The notes under the pieces: model-generated
What the model was told of the DNA's origin: nothing
Database searches by the model: none
The model's input: the letters and a program-made list of their open reading frames with translations, nothing else
Translations under genes and position numbers: made by a program
Shown: one piece after another, positions 1-7,830 of the stretch
Layout of the letters: every line of letters starts with the position of its first letter
Numbering within the stretch: position 1 is the stretch's first letter
Assembly (NCBI GenBank): GCA_003003925.1
Contig: PVWP01000015.1
Coordinates: 1 to 37,487 of the forward strand
Direction: 5' to 3'
Origin: Aphanothece cf. minutissima CCALA 015
Lineage (GTDB): Bacteria > Cyanobacteriota > Cyanobacteriia > PCC-6307 > Cyanobiaceae
DNA length: 37,487 nucleotides

Positions 1-68
1 CTCGCGCCTCTCGATCCCGTAAGCCTGCTCCCCGCTCGAGCTCTCGCTCTCTGGGGCGCAGTCCAAAA

Positions 69-890
69 TCATATCACGTGCTTCGTGGGCTCCTGGCTCT
101 CCAGGGCCTCCGCCCACGGCATGAACCGTTCCAGCGTCTCCTGCCGGTTGGCCACCAGCACCGGGAAGTCCGTCAATGCCAGGTCCTGGCCCGGCTGCAG
201 CCCCAGGGGGCTCGCCCCCAGCCAGCGCAGGGGACAGCCCAGCTCCTCGAGCACCAGCCAGGCGGCCGCCAGGTCCCAGATCTTCGGGGTGGCCTCCAGG
301 GCGGCCATCGTCTGGCCCATGGCCACCGACACCAGATTGAGGCTGGCGACGCCCAGCAGCCGGATCTTGCCGGGGAACGGGCGGTGGGGCAGCTTCTGGA
401 GCACCCGGATCGAGCGGCTGCAGAGCGACGCGCAACCGGCGTTGTGGAGCTGCAGGGCAGGCGGCGGAATGGGCTTGCCATTGCGCCAGGCCCCTTGCCC
501 CCGGATGGCGACGATCCGCTGACGCAGGGGCGGCACATCGAGGATCGCCAGAACCGGCACACCGGCCTCGAAGCGGGCCATGGAAATCGCCCAGTAGGGG
601 ATGCCGGCGGCGAAGTTGGTGGTGCCATCGAGGGGATCCACCACCCAGTAGGCCGGCGTGGCGGGCACCTGCTGGCGGCCCTCCTCGCTGAGGACCCCCT
701 CGCCGGGGAACAGCTCGGCCAGTCCCTCCACCAAGGTGGCGTCGCTCCAGCGATCACAGGCCGTGATGAAGGACCCATCCGCCTTCAGATCCGGCTGGCT
801 GTGGCCGAAGTCGGCCCGCTGGCGCTCGGCGACCCGGTCGAGCAGGGATTCCAGACGGGAATCGAGGGGGTGCGGGGTGGGGACCTTCAT
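69..890 (-). CDS. Inositol monophosphatase family protein
   Basis: A 273-residue Mg2+-dependent sugar/nucleotide phosphatase of the inositol monophosphatase superfamily. Metal-binding motifs are visible: an acidic Ser-Glu-Glu-Gly near residues 68-71, the WVVDPLDGTTNF signature near 82-93 (D85 and D88 are metal ligands in the family), and a C-terminal WDLAAAW motif. The ATG at 890 overlaps the stop of the upstream pucC-like gene in an ATGA arrangement, so the two are translationally coupled. It is the last gene of a five-gene minus-strand run. The substrate (inositol phosphate, 3'-phosphoadenosine phosphate or fructose bisphosphate) cannot be told from sequence. The cyanobacterial paralogue of this type is usually annotated only as inositol monophosphatase. 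The family is certain; the substrate is open. Confidence 0.88.
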   Translation of the reverse strand: MKVPTPHPLDSRLESLLDRVAERQRADFGHSQPDLKADGSFITACDRWSDATLVEGLAELFPGEGVLSEEGRQQVPATPAYWVVDPLDGTTNFAAGIPYWAISMARFEAGVPVLAILDVPPLRQRIVAIRGQGAWRNGKPIPPPALQLHNAGCASLCSRSIRVLQKLPHRPFPGKIRLLGVASLNLVSVAMGQTMAALEATPKIWDLAAAWLVLEELGCPLRWLGASPLGLQPGQDLALTDFPVLVANRQETLERFMPWAEALESQEPTKHVI

Positions 891-2281
891 CCCATTTCCA
901 TCTCCAGAACCTGGCTGAGACTGCGGGAGGTGTCCTCCCGGAACTGGCGCACGTTGACATAACCGAGGAGCAGCAGGGCCGCCAGGGCCACCAGCAGCTC
1001 GACGCCCAGCACAAGGGCGAAGGGTCCGTAGGGCCCATCCCCGAGCGGCAGGGAACGGCCGATGTCGTACAGGCCGCCGCCGAGGAGCTTGCCGATCGCC
1101 CGCGAGAGGGCCTGGGCCAGACCCCAGACGCCGACGAAGGTGCCCGCGGCCTGGGGAAGGGTGAGGTCGAGCATCAGGCAGAGGGCGCTGTTGGTGCCGA
1201 TGCCGGCCGCCAGCCCGAACAGCACCATCACGGCCTGCAGGAAGGGGATCCGGGCCGTCAGGCCCGCCACCAGCAGCAGCAGCAGGGACAGGGCGATCAG
1301 CTGGCAGCCGAGGCGGGCGGTGGCCATCTTCCCGAGCCGGGGTACCACCCAGAGTCCTGCAACCAGCAGGCCCACCAGGGTGCCGACCCCCCAGAAGGCG
1401 TTGAGCTGGGCGGTGGCGGCGATCGGCATGGCGAACACCTGGGCGCCGTAGCTCTCGAGCACCGGATCCTGCAGGAACAGGGCCAGGGTGAACAGGATCA
1501 GGAAGGAGAAGAAGATCAGCACCTGGCGGCTGGAGGTGATCAGGGTCCAGGACTGGCGCAGGCCGATGGCATCCTCCCGCGGCACCACCGTCCCGTCGCT
1601 GCGTTCCCGCAGGGGGGATTCCATGCCCCAGGTGGCGACCACCGTGAGCAGCATCACCACACCGGCCACGGACGCCATGAAGCGGGAGAGGGTCGCCTCG
1701 AGCACCACCGGATCGCTGACCCCGTCCAGGGAGCGCAGGCTCACGCCGATGGCCACGGCGCCGATGACGATGCCGACCGTGAGCATGCACCAGATGATGC
1801 TCACCGCCCGGGGCCGCTCCTGTTCGCTGGTGCGGTCGATCACCAGGGCCAGGTAGGGGGTGGTGGCCAGGGAGACCGCCAGGCCGTAAAGGGCGAACAG
1901 GCCGCAGAGGGCGGCGATGCCGAGGGCGAGGCCGGGCTGGCTGCCGTCCTGCAGCAGGCGCCCCACCTGGAAGATCAGCGGCACCGACAGCACGGCCAGC
2001 AGACAGAAGGCCGCCGTGCCGAGCAGCACGTAGGGGACCCGGTGGCGGGAGGCCAGGGGGTGAGCATCGGAGATCTGGCCGAACAGCACCCGGGAGGGGG
2101 CCACGAACTGCTCGAAAGCCAGGGCCCCGCCCACCAGAAGTCCGGGGAAGCCCAGCTCACTGAGCATGATCCGGTTGAGCAGACCCGAAAAGATCACGGC
2201 CAGGCAGCCCAGGCAACCCTGGAAAAGACCCAGGCGCACCGTGGCGGGAAGGGTCAGGCCGGGGCGGAGGGGTGATGACAA
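887..2281 (-). CDS. PucC/BCD-family MFS transporter (chlorophyll-protein assembly type)
   Basis: A polytopic membrane protein of 464 residues with about 12 hydrophobic segments, beginning with LGLFQGCLGCLAVIFSGLLNRIM. This N-terminal segment and the DAHPLASRHRVPYVLLGT loop are typical of the PucC / LhaA / bch2 branch of the major facilitator superfamily. In phototrophic bacteria members help assemble light-harvesting complexes, and in cyanobacteria they are thought to handle chlorophyll or its delivery to high-light-inducible and photosystem proteins. The given start is a TTG; a GTG at 2239 would keep the first transmembrane helix and is an alternative. It lies 6 bases downstream of the tolC-like stop and overlaps the phosphatase gene by 4 bases. 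The family is secure; the cargo is inferred. Confidence 0.85.
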   Translation of the reverse strand: MSSPLRPGLTLPATVRLGLFQGCLGCLAVIFSGLLNRIMLSELGFPGLLVGGALAFEQFVAPSRVLFGQISDAHPLASRHRVPYVLLGTAAFCLLAVLSVPLIFQVGRLLQDGSQPGLALGIAALCGLFALYGLAVSLATTPYLALVIDRTSEQERPRAVSIIWCMLTVGIVIGAVAIGVSLRSLDGVSDPVVLEATLSRFMASVAGVVMLLTVVATWGMESPLRERSDGTVVPREDAIGLRQSWTLITSSRQVLIFFSFLILFTLALFLQDPVLESYGAQVFAMPIAATAQLNAFWGVGTLVGLLVAGLWVVPRLGKMATARLGCQLIALSLLLLLVAGLTARIPFLQAVMVLFGLAAGIGTNSALCLMLDLTLPQAAGTFVGVWGLAQALSRAIGKLLGGGLYDIGRSLPLGDGPYGPFALVLGVELLVALAALLLLGYVNVRQFREDTSRSLSQVLEMEMG

Positions 2282-2287
2282 CGGGCG

Positions 2288-3997
2288 TCAGGACCCCGGC
2301 GGCATCGCCTCGGATCCGGTGGGGCTGCCGGCCCGGCAGGCCGGGATCAGGGGCTGGGGCTCCACGGGGATCTCGGAGGTGCCGGCCGCCCTCGGGTTGG
2401 TGGCCGGCAGGGCCTGGCGCTGGCAGAGGCCGACCTGGTCGAGGCCGGTGAAGCGCCGCAGCCGGGCCAGGGCCTTGTTGTAGTCGGAGATGGCCGTCGA
2501 CCAGCGCACCTCGGCCTGGGTGAGGTCGCGCTGGGTGTCGACCACCTCCCGCTGGGTGGTGACGCCGGCCTGGAAGCGCAGGCGGGCCAGCCGCAGGGAT
2601 TCCCTTGTGGAGATCACCTCGCGGGAGGTGGTGGTGATGTTGCGGTTGTTCTTCTCCAGTTCGTAGAAGTTCGTTTCCACCTGCTGGCGGATCGCGTCCC
2701 GCTGCTGGGCGAACTGGAAGGAGTTCTCCTGGGCCACCTGCTTCTGGCGGCGGTAGTTGGCCCGGGCGGCACCGCCGTCGAAGAGGGTCCAGCTGAGGTT
2801 CAGGCCCACCGTGTTCTCCACCGACCAGCCCTCGTTGCCGAAGTTGACCCCCGGGGTGCTGCGGTTGGCGAACTGCACGCCCCTGGTGCGACCGCCGGTG
2901 AGGCTGTAGGCGATGTTCAGGAAGGGCTGGGCCGCGCCCAGGGCCGCATTGGCCTCGCTGTTGGCGATCGAGATGTTGAGCAGGACGTTGTCGAGTTCCT
3001 CGCGGAAGGCGTAGGCGGCGATGATGCTCTCCTGCAGCGACGGCAGCCAGGAACCCACCACCCGCGAGGGCTCCTTCGAGGTGGGGGTGACGTCCTGGGG
3101 CAGGTCGAGCAGGGCGGCGAGGGCACGGCGGGCGATGGCCTGGTCGGACAGACCCTGGGTGAGCACCTGCTGGTCGCGGGCCAGCTGGGTTTCGGCCTCC
3201 AGCACCTCCAGCTTGGTGGCGACGCCGGCCTGGAATCGGGCCTTGGCATCCCGCAGGCTCACCAGGGAGGAGCGCACCGACTCCTGGCCGATGCGGACAG
3301 TTTCGTCGGAGACCTGGAGATCGAAGAAGGCTTCGGCCGCCTCCAGGCGCCGCGCCCGCAGGCCGATCAGGTACTGGTTCTTGGCCTGCTCGAAGCGGTC
3401 GCGGGCGGCGGCGATCTGCGGCGTGCGGGTGGGGTTGATGAGGGCCCAGCTGGCCTGGAGCACCGCCGACATCCGCCAGATGCTGGTGATCGTGTTGCCG
3501 GGCTGCTGGCCGGTGCCGGTGAAGGCGCTGCTGAACTGCTCGCCGCCGGTGTAGGTGGGCAGGCTGTTGGCGTTGAGCTGGATCGTGGGGTACCAGAGGG
3601 CGATCTGGGCCCGCAGGGCCGACTGGGCCTGCTCCACCTGGCTGGCGATCGCCTTGAGCTCGGGGTTGTTGACCTCGACCAGGGTTTCCACATCAGCCAG
3701 GCCGAGGGGGCGCAGCTCGCGGATGCGCACCTGGGACGGCTTGACCGGCAGGGCCAGCGGGTTGGGGGCCACCAGATCCTGCAGACCCGGGGGCAGTTCC
3801 TTGGCGGCCGGCGCCAGCACGGTGGGGTTGGACTTGGGCCTGGGACCCTTGACCTCAGGGGCCAGCGGCAGGGCCGGGGGGGCCGGAAGGCTCGGGGCGG
3901 CGGGGGCTGGGGCGGACTCGGCCCGCACCGGCGGCGCCTGGAGGCCGAACGACGGGAGCACCACCAGTGCCGCAAGCAGGAGTGGTTGGCGCCTCAC
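2288..3997 (-). CDS. tolC: TolC family outer-membrane efflux protein
   Basis: A 569-residue outer-membrane channel component with a signal peptide (basic MRRQ, hydrophobic core, cleavage near VRA-ES). A Pro/Ala-rich linker (about residues 28-85) precedes two repeated OEP domains. The repeats are recognisable by the paired 'ARLRFQAGV/AKARFQAGV.T..EVL/VV' helices, one in each half (near residues 255-275 and 470-490). TolC trimers form a periplasm-spanning duct used by type I secretion and RND/ABC efflux systems, and in cyanobacteria for secretion of S-layer proteins and toxins. No inner-membrane partner or membrane-fusion protein is encoded next to it, so it is probably a shared channel. Pro-rich linkers after the signal peptide are common in cyanobacterial TolC proteins. 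Confidence 0.9.
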   Translation of the reverse strand: MRRQPLLLAALVVLPSFGLQAPPVRAESAPAPAAPSLPAPPALPLAPEVKGPRPKSNPTVLAPAAKELPPGLQDLVAPNPLALPVKPSQVRIRELRPLGLADVETLVEVNNPELKAIASQVEQAQSALRAQIALWYPTIQLNANSLPTYTGGEQFSSAFTGTGQQPGNTITSIWRMSAVLQASWALINPTRTPQIAAARDRFEQAKNQYLIGLRARRLEAAEAFFDLQVSDETVRIGQESVRSSLVSLRDAKARFQAGVATKLEVLEAETQLARDQQVLTQGLSDQAIARRALAALLDLPQDVTPTSKEPSRVVGSWLPSLQESIIAAYAFREELDNVLLNISIANSEANAALGAAQPFLNIAYSLTGGRTRGVQFANRSTPGVNFGNEGWSVENTVGLNLSWTLFDGGAARANYRRQKQVAQENSFQFAQQRDAIRQQVETNFYELEKNNRNITTTSREVISTRESLRLARLRFQAGVTTQREVVDTQRDLTQAEVRWSTAISDYNKALARLRRFTGLDQVGLCQRQALPATNPRAAGTSEIPVEPQPLIPACRAGSPTGSEAMPPGS

Positions 3998-4023
3998 GTT
4001 GGACCGTTCGCTTCAGCCAGAGC

Positions 4024-5418
4024 TTAAGCATCTCCCCGTGGGGTGCCGAGGCAGGCGGCCACCAGATCGTCCGCACCCCCCAGCAAGCGAACCGGCACAG
4101 GCAGTTGTCGGCGCAGGTCGGCGAGGGTGGTGTCGTCGAGAAACACCTCCTCCCCCTCCCGCAGCATCACCCGCGGCAGCAGCAGTTCCTGGCCCAGGTC
4201 CCGGCCGCGGAGGCCCTCGATCAGGTCGGAACCGGTGAGCAGCCCCGTGACCACCTGCTCCTGGCCCCAATAGGGGCTGGGCAGGCCATGGAGGATCAGC
4301 TCCAGCCCCTCGACGCGGTTGAGGCGCTCCACCACCGGCTGCAGGGCCTCGGCGACGAGGCGACCCACCACCCAGCTGCAGCGGCGCGGGGTGGCGATCC
4401 GGGCGGGGAGGTGCCGGGTGGCCCCCTCCAGATCCTCCAGGAAGGCGCGGATGCTGCCGACCCCGTTCTCCTGCTGGGGCAGATCCTCGTAGCTGGCCCG
4501 CGGCGGCAGGGGCAGGCTGGCGATCAGGAACCACTCATCGGAGAGCCAGGCGAAGCGGCTGCCGGTGCTGGCCTGGAAGGTGGGCTGGAGGCGCTCAACC
4601 CGGGCGATCACCTCGCAGGCCCCCTCCCGGTCGACGGGCCGGAGGGCATCGCCGGCCGGGCGGAAGCGCGTCAGACCCACCGGCACCACGGCGGTGGAAA
4701 GAACGGCGGGCCAGGGTCCGGTGGCGAACCGGGCCAGGTCGGTGAGGGTGCGCTCCAGGGCCTCGCCGTCGTTCAGCCCCGGACAGACCACCACCTGGGC
4801 GTGGATCTGGAGGCGCCGCTCGGCGAACCAGGCCAGCTGCTCCAGCAGCAGGGCGGCCCGGGGGTTGACCAGCAGACGGCTGCGCAGCTCCGGATCGGTG
4901 GCATGGACCGAGACGAACAGGGGCGAGAGGCGCTGCTCCTCGATCCGGCTCCAGTCGGCGGCCGTGAGGTTGGTGAGGGTGAGGTAGGAGCCGTAGAGGA
5001 AGCTGAGCCGGTAGTCGTCGTCCTTGAGGTAGAGGCTGTCGCGACGCCCCGGTGGCTGCTGGTCGATGAAGCAGAAGGGGCAGTGGTTGTTGCACTGGCG
5101 TAGCCCGTCGAACAGGGCCTCGCTGAAGCCCAGCCCCAGCCCCTCGTCCAGGTCCTTCTCCAGCTCCACCACGTGCAGGGTGCCGTCCGGGTCCTCCACC
5201 TCGAGCACCAGCTCCTCCTCCCCCTGCAGCACCTGGACGTCGATCAGGTCCCGCGGGCGGATGCCGTTGATGCTGCGCAGGCGGTCACCCGGCTGGAAGC
5301 CCAGCTCCTCGGCGATCGAACCCGGCTCCACCGTGGCCACCACGGCAGGGCGGGGCTGGGTGACGGGCCCGGCGAGAACGGTGGGCCCGGCGAGGGCAGA
5401 GGAGGGCTCCTTCCACAC
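4024..5418 (-). CDS. TIGR03279-type FeS protein (PDZ + DUF512, radical SAM-like)
   Basis: 464 residues, matching the cyanobacteria-specific 'putative FeS-containing oxidoreductase' family. An N-terminal PDZ-like domain (about 25-90, with EPGSIAEELGFQPGDRL) is followed by a CX3CX2C cluster at C109/C113/C116 (CNNHCPFC) typical of radical SAM cores, then a TIM-barrel-like segment and a C-terminal DUF512 region. The Cys triad should bind a [4Fe-4S] cluster. No substrate is known for this family, which is nearly universal in cyanobacteria. The start is a GTG without an obvious Shine-Dalgarno; because family members begin close to the PDZ domain, internal GTGs near residues 26-27 are possible alternatives. 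It sits 26 bases before tolC and 57 bases after uppP in the same run. Confidence 0.85.
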   Translation of the reverse strand: MWKEPSSALAGPTVLAGPVTQPRPAVVATVEPGSIAEELGFQPGDRLRSINGIRPRDLIDVQVLQGEEELVLEVEDPDGTLHVVELEKDLDEGLGLGFSEALFDGLRQCNNHCPFCFIDQQPPGRRDSLYLKDDDYRLSFLYGSYLTLTNLTAADWSRIEEQRLSPLFVSVHATDPELRSRLLVNPRAALLLEQLAWFAERRLQIHAQVVVCPGLNDGEALERTLTDLARFATGPWPAVLSTAVVPVGLTRFRPAGDALRPVDREGACEVIARVERLQPTFQASTGSRFAWLSDEWFLIASLPLPPRASYEDLPQQENGVGSIRAFLEDLEGATRHLPARIATPRRCSWVVGRLVAEALQPVVERLNRVEGLELILHGLPSPYWGQEQVVTGLLTGSDLIEGLRGRDLGQELLLPRVMLREGEEVFLDDTTLADLRRQLPVPVRLLGGADDLVAACLGTPRGDA

Positions 5419-5475
5419 GGGAGGTGACGGCGGGGCGAGGGGGACGTTGGCCCCAGTGTGACGGCCCCCGCCCCT

Positions 5476-6393
5476 TCAGGGGGTGGCCCCCTCCAGCCCC
5501 CGGAACCCCAGCAGGATGACCAGGCCGAACAGCAGCCGGTAGGCCACGAAGATCCAGGTGCTGTTCTGCTGCAGGAAGCGCAGCAGCCAGGCGATCGCCA
5601 GCCAGGAGACCACCGCCGCGGCGGCGATGCCCACCAGCATCGGAATCACGCCACCGGTCTCGACCGAGCCGAAGGCCGCCCTGAGCTCCACCAGCCCGGC
5701 CAGGGTGATGGCGGGGATACCCAGCAGGAACGAGAAGCGCGCCGCGTCGGCGCGCTGCCAGCCATCGAACAGCGACGCCGTCAGGGTGCTGCCCGAGCGG
5801 GAGACGCCGGGGATCAGGGCCAGGGCCTGGGCCAGCCCCACCAGCAGGCCGTCGCGGGGGCTGACGGCCTCCAGCTGCCGGCGGCGGCGACCCACCAGCT
5901 CGGCCAGCGCCAGCAGCAGGGCCATCACGATCGAGACGATGGCGATCGACGTCAGGCTGCGCAGCGGGGAGGTCTCGTAGCCGGGCAGCAGCACCTTGAT
6001 CGCGAGGCCCGCCAGCAGGATCGGCACGGTGCCCAGCACGATCGCCACCCCCAGGCGGGCCGGCGGGTCGTTCCACTGGCCATGGCGGAAGGCCCGGGCC
6101 ACCCCGGCGCTCACCTCGGCCAGATCCTTGCGGAAGTAGCCGAGCACGGCGGCGATGCTGCCGAGCTGGATCACGGCCGTGAAGGCCACCCCGGGATCGC
6201 CCCAGCCCAGCAGGACCGGCACCACCTTGAGATGGGCCGTGCTGCTGATCGGCAGGAACTCCGTCAGCCCCTGGACGACCCCCAGAACGAAGGCGTGCCA
6301 GCAGGCCTCGGCCAGGGGCAGGGCGGCGGCCGTGGCGACCAGCGGCATGGGGGAAGCCGATACTGCGGGTGACCCTATGGCCGGACGGGTCAC
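5476..6393 (-). CDS. uppP: Undecaprenyl-diphosphatase UppP (BacA)
   Basis: An integral membrane enzyme of 305 residues that dephosphorylates undecaprenyl diphosphate to recycle the lipid carrier for peptidoglycan and polysaccharide export. Both family signatures are present: GVVQGLTEFLPISSTAHL (about 38-55), carrying the catalytic Glu and the (E/Q)XXXE-type motif, and the PGVSRSGST loop near 195-203 with the essential Ser/Arg. About eight hydrophobic helices are visible. The GTG at 6393 is preceded by GGAGGGG eight bases upstream, which supports this start over an ATG at 6348. It is the first gene of the minus-strand run ending at 69 and diverges from the DUF3120 gene. Confidence 0.95.
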   Translation of the reverse strand: MTRPAIGSPAVSASPMPLVATAAALPLAEACWHAFVLGVVQGLTEFLPISSTAHLKVVPVLLGWGDPGVAFTAVIQLGSIAAVLGYFRKDLAEVSAGVARAFRHGQWNDPPARLGVAIVLGTVPILLAGLAIKVLLPGYETSPLRSLTSIAIVSIVMALLLALAELVGRRRRQLEAVSPRDGLLVGLAQALALIPGVSRSGSTLTASLFDGWQRADAARFSFLLGIPAITLAGLVELRAAFGSVETGGVIPMLVGIAAAAVVSWLAIAWLLRFLQQNSTWIFVAYRLLFGLVILLGFRGLEGATP

Positions 6394-6415
6394 GGGAGCA
6401 CCCCTCCACCCCCTT

Positions 6416-6431
6416 AAGGTTGCACAACTTT
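6416..6431. promoter_or_regulatory. Imperfect palindrome between uppP and DUF3120
   Basis: AAGGTTG-CA-CAACTTT is a 7-base inverted repeat with one mismatch in the roughly 50-base divergent gap between uppP (start 6393) and the DUF3120 gene. It could be an operator for a dimeric regulator or part of overlapping divergent promoters. This is position-based inference only. Confidence 0.3.
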
Positions 6432-6443
6432 CTTCACAACCAG

Positions 6444-7166
6444 GTGCTCGGGGTTCCGCCCACCCTTACCTCCCGTTCCGAGGTCACGCCGGGCCTGCGG
6501 CTCGGTGCCGTCCCGGCCGCCTGGGTCCTGCCCCTGGCGGCTGCCCTGCTGGTCACCGTGCCCGTGTTCCTGCAGGCCCCCTGGGTGCGCGCCGCACCGA
6601 CGGCCGCGACCCTGTTCACGCTCCCGTTGATGGGCCTCGCCCTGCTGCTGGAGCGCCGGGGCCAGGGGCTGTGGCAGCCGCTGGGGGTGGTCCTGGTGGG
6701 CTTCAGCGGCAGCTGGCTGGGGGGCTGCCTGTTCTGGGGCTGGTTCCGGCTCCACCCGGTGATGCATCTGCCGCTCGAGGCCTTCGCCCTGCCCCTGGCG
6801 GTGGCGGGCCTCGGTGGCCGCTGGCGCCTGGCGGGTGCGTTCTACCTGGGCTCGCTGCTTGGCACCGCCAGCACCGATGGGGTGATGGCGGCCGCCGGCC
6901 TCATGGACCTCTGGCCCCGGGTGCTGCAAGCGCCCCTGAGCGAGGCCCCGGTTCTGCTCCAGGGCGCCGCCCTGCAGGTGCTGCAGCCCTGGCCCCTGTC
7001 CCTGGTCGGCCTGGCGGCGGGCCTGCTGGTGCTCCTCTGCCGTCGCCTCTGGTCGCTGGGTGGGCCCTGGCGGGTGGCCGCCGCGGCCGTGGGCACCACC
7101 CTCGCCGTCGATGCCCTCTTCCTCGGGGCGGCCCTGCTGGCCCCCCACCTCAGCGGCCTGATCTGA
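6444..7166 (+). CDS. DUF3120 membrane protein
   Basis: A hydrophobic protein of about 240 residues with six or more membrane segments (for example WVLPLAAALLVTVPVFLQAPWVRA, TLFTLPLMGLALLLE and VVLVGFSGSWLGGCLFWGWFRLHPVMHLPLEAF). The VPVFLQAPWVRA and FWGWFRLHPVMHLPLEAFALP stretches are characteristic of DUF3120, a family found in cyanobacteria and plastids with no known biochemical role. The reading frame stays open upstream to a GTG at 6369, but that would overlap the uppP start. I chose the GTG at 6444; a TTG at 6420 is also possible. It precedes psbU by about 130 bases on the same strand. Nothing in the sequence indicates its function. Confidence 0.8.
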   Translation: MLGVPPTLTSRSEVTPGLRLGAVPAAWVLPLAAALLVTVPVFLQAPWVRAAPTAATLFTLPLMGLALLLERRGQGLWQPLGVVLVGFSGSWLGGCLFWGWFRLHPVMHLPLEAFALPLAVAGLGGRWRLAGAFYLGSLLGTASTDGVMAAAGLMDLWPRVLQAPLSEAPVLLQGAALQVLQPWPLSLVGLAAGLLVLLCRRLWSLGGPWRVAAAAVGTTLAVDALFLGAALLAPHLSGLI

Positions 7167-7284
7167 AGAACTGCAAAAGCGGAGCCGCCGGCGCCGGGAG
7201 ACCTGGGGGCTTTCTGTAACGTTGCACGGGTGGTCTGCGGATCACCGCCCTGGCCCTGCCAGGGTCCCCTGGTTCTATCCCCCT

Positions 7285-7290
7285 AAGGAG
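7285..7290 (+). promoter_or_regulatory. Shine-Dalgarno that fixes the psbU start
   Basis: AAGGAG lies seven bases before the ATG at 7298. The preceding in-frame GTG at 7295 would be only four bases away, so the ATG is the likelier start. Confidence 0.6.
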
Positions 7291-7297
7291 TGTCGTG

Positions 7298-7675
7298 ATG
7301 AAGCGGCTGCTTGCCTGGTTGATGAGTGGTGTGGTCCTGGCCGGTCTGCTCGTGACCCTGCTTCTGCCCGGTGCCGCCTTCGCCGCGGAGCGCCGCAACG
7401 AGATCGACGACAAGCTCGCCGAGAGCGTCGGCAAGGTGGATCTCAACAACGCTTCGGTGCGCCGGTTCCAGCAGTACCCCGGCATGTACCCGACCCTGGC
7501 CGGCAAGATCGTCCTCGGCGGCCCCTACGACAGCGTCGACGACGTGCTGGACCTCGATCTGACCGACCGTCAGCGGGAGCTGTTCAACAAGTACAAGGAC
7601 AACTTCACCGTGACGCCCCCGGCGATCGCCCTCAACGAAGGTTTCGATCGCATCAACGACGGCGTGTATCGCTGA
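7298..7675 (+). CDS. psbU: Photosystem II 12 kDa extrinsic protein PsbU
   Basis: 125 residues: a signal peptide (MKRLLAWLMSGVVLAGLLVTLLLPGAAFA, cleaved before AERRNE) that directs export to the thylakoid lumen, then the mature PsbU domain. The mature part begins NEIDDKLAESVGKVDLNNASVRRFQQYPGMYPTLAGKIV, with the helix-hairpin-helix-like fold of PsbU, and ends FTVTPPAIALNEGFDRINDGVYR. PsbU caps the lumenal side of photosystem II together with PsbO and PsbV, stabilising the Mn4CaO5 cluster and its chloride/calcium environment. The gene is monocistronic, with its own Shine-Dalgarno and a strong intrinsic terminator immediately downstream. Confidence 0.97.
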   Translation: MKRLLAWLMSGVVLAGLLVTLLLPGAAFAAERRNEIDDKLAESVGKVDLNNASVRRFQQYPGMYPTLAGKIVLGGPYDSVDDVLDLDLTDRQRELFNKYKDNFTVTPPAIALNEGFDRINDGVYR

Positions 7676-7706
7676 GCGCCCGGCGGTCCTTTCCCAACCC
7701 CTCCGC

Positions 7707-7733
7707 AACCGCCGTTCCCACGGCGGTTTTTTT
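7707..7733 (+). terminator. Intrinsic terminator after psbU
   Basis: A perfect 8-bp stem, ACCGCCGT / ACGGCGGT (7708-7715 and 7720-7727), has a 4-base loop and is followed by a run of seven T. It is the clearest plus-strand rho-independent terminator in the window and separates psbU from nadB. Confidence 0.9.
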
Positions 7734-7830
7734 GTGGCCGCCGGCCCGCCGCCGTCCGTCCCATAGGCTCGGCTGCAGAAGGCACGGTGCGAAGGGGTGA
7801 ACCAGCCGCTTGGATGAGCCGGATCCGCCC

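Noticed and set aside
1..68. Search for a gene end, tRNA or terminator at the left edge
   Set aside because: The 68 bases show no hairpin with a T run, no tRNA-like arms and no continuing reading frame that I can support.
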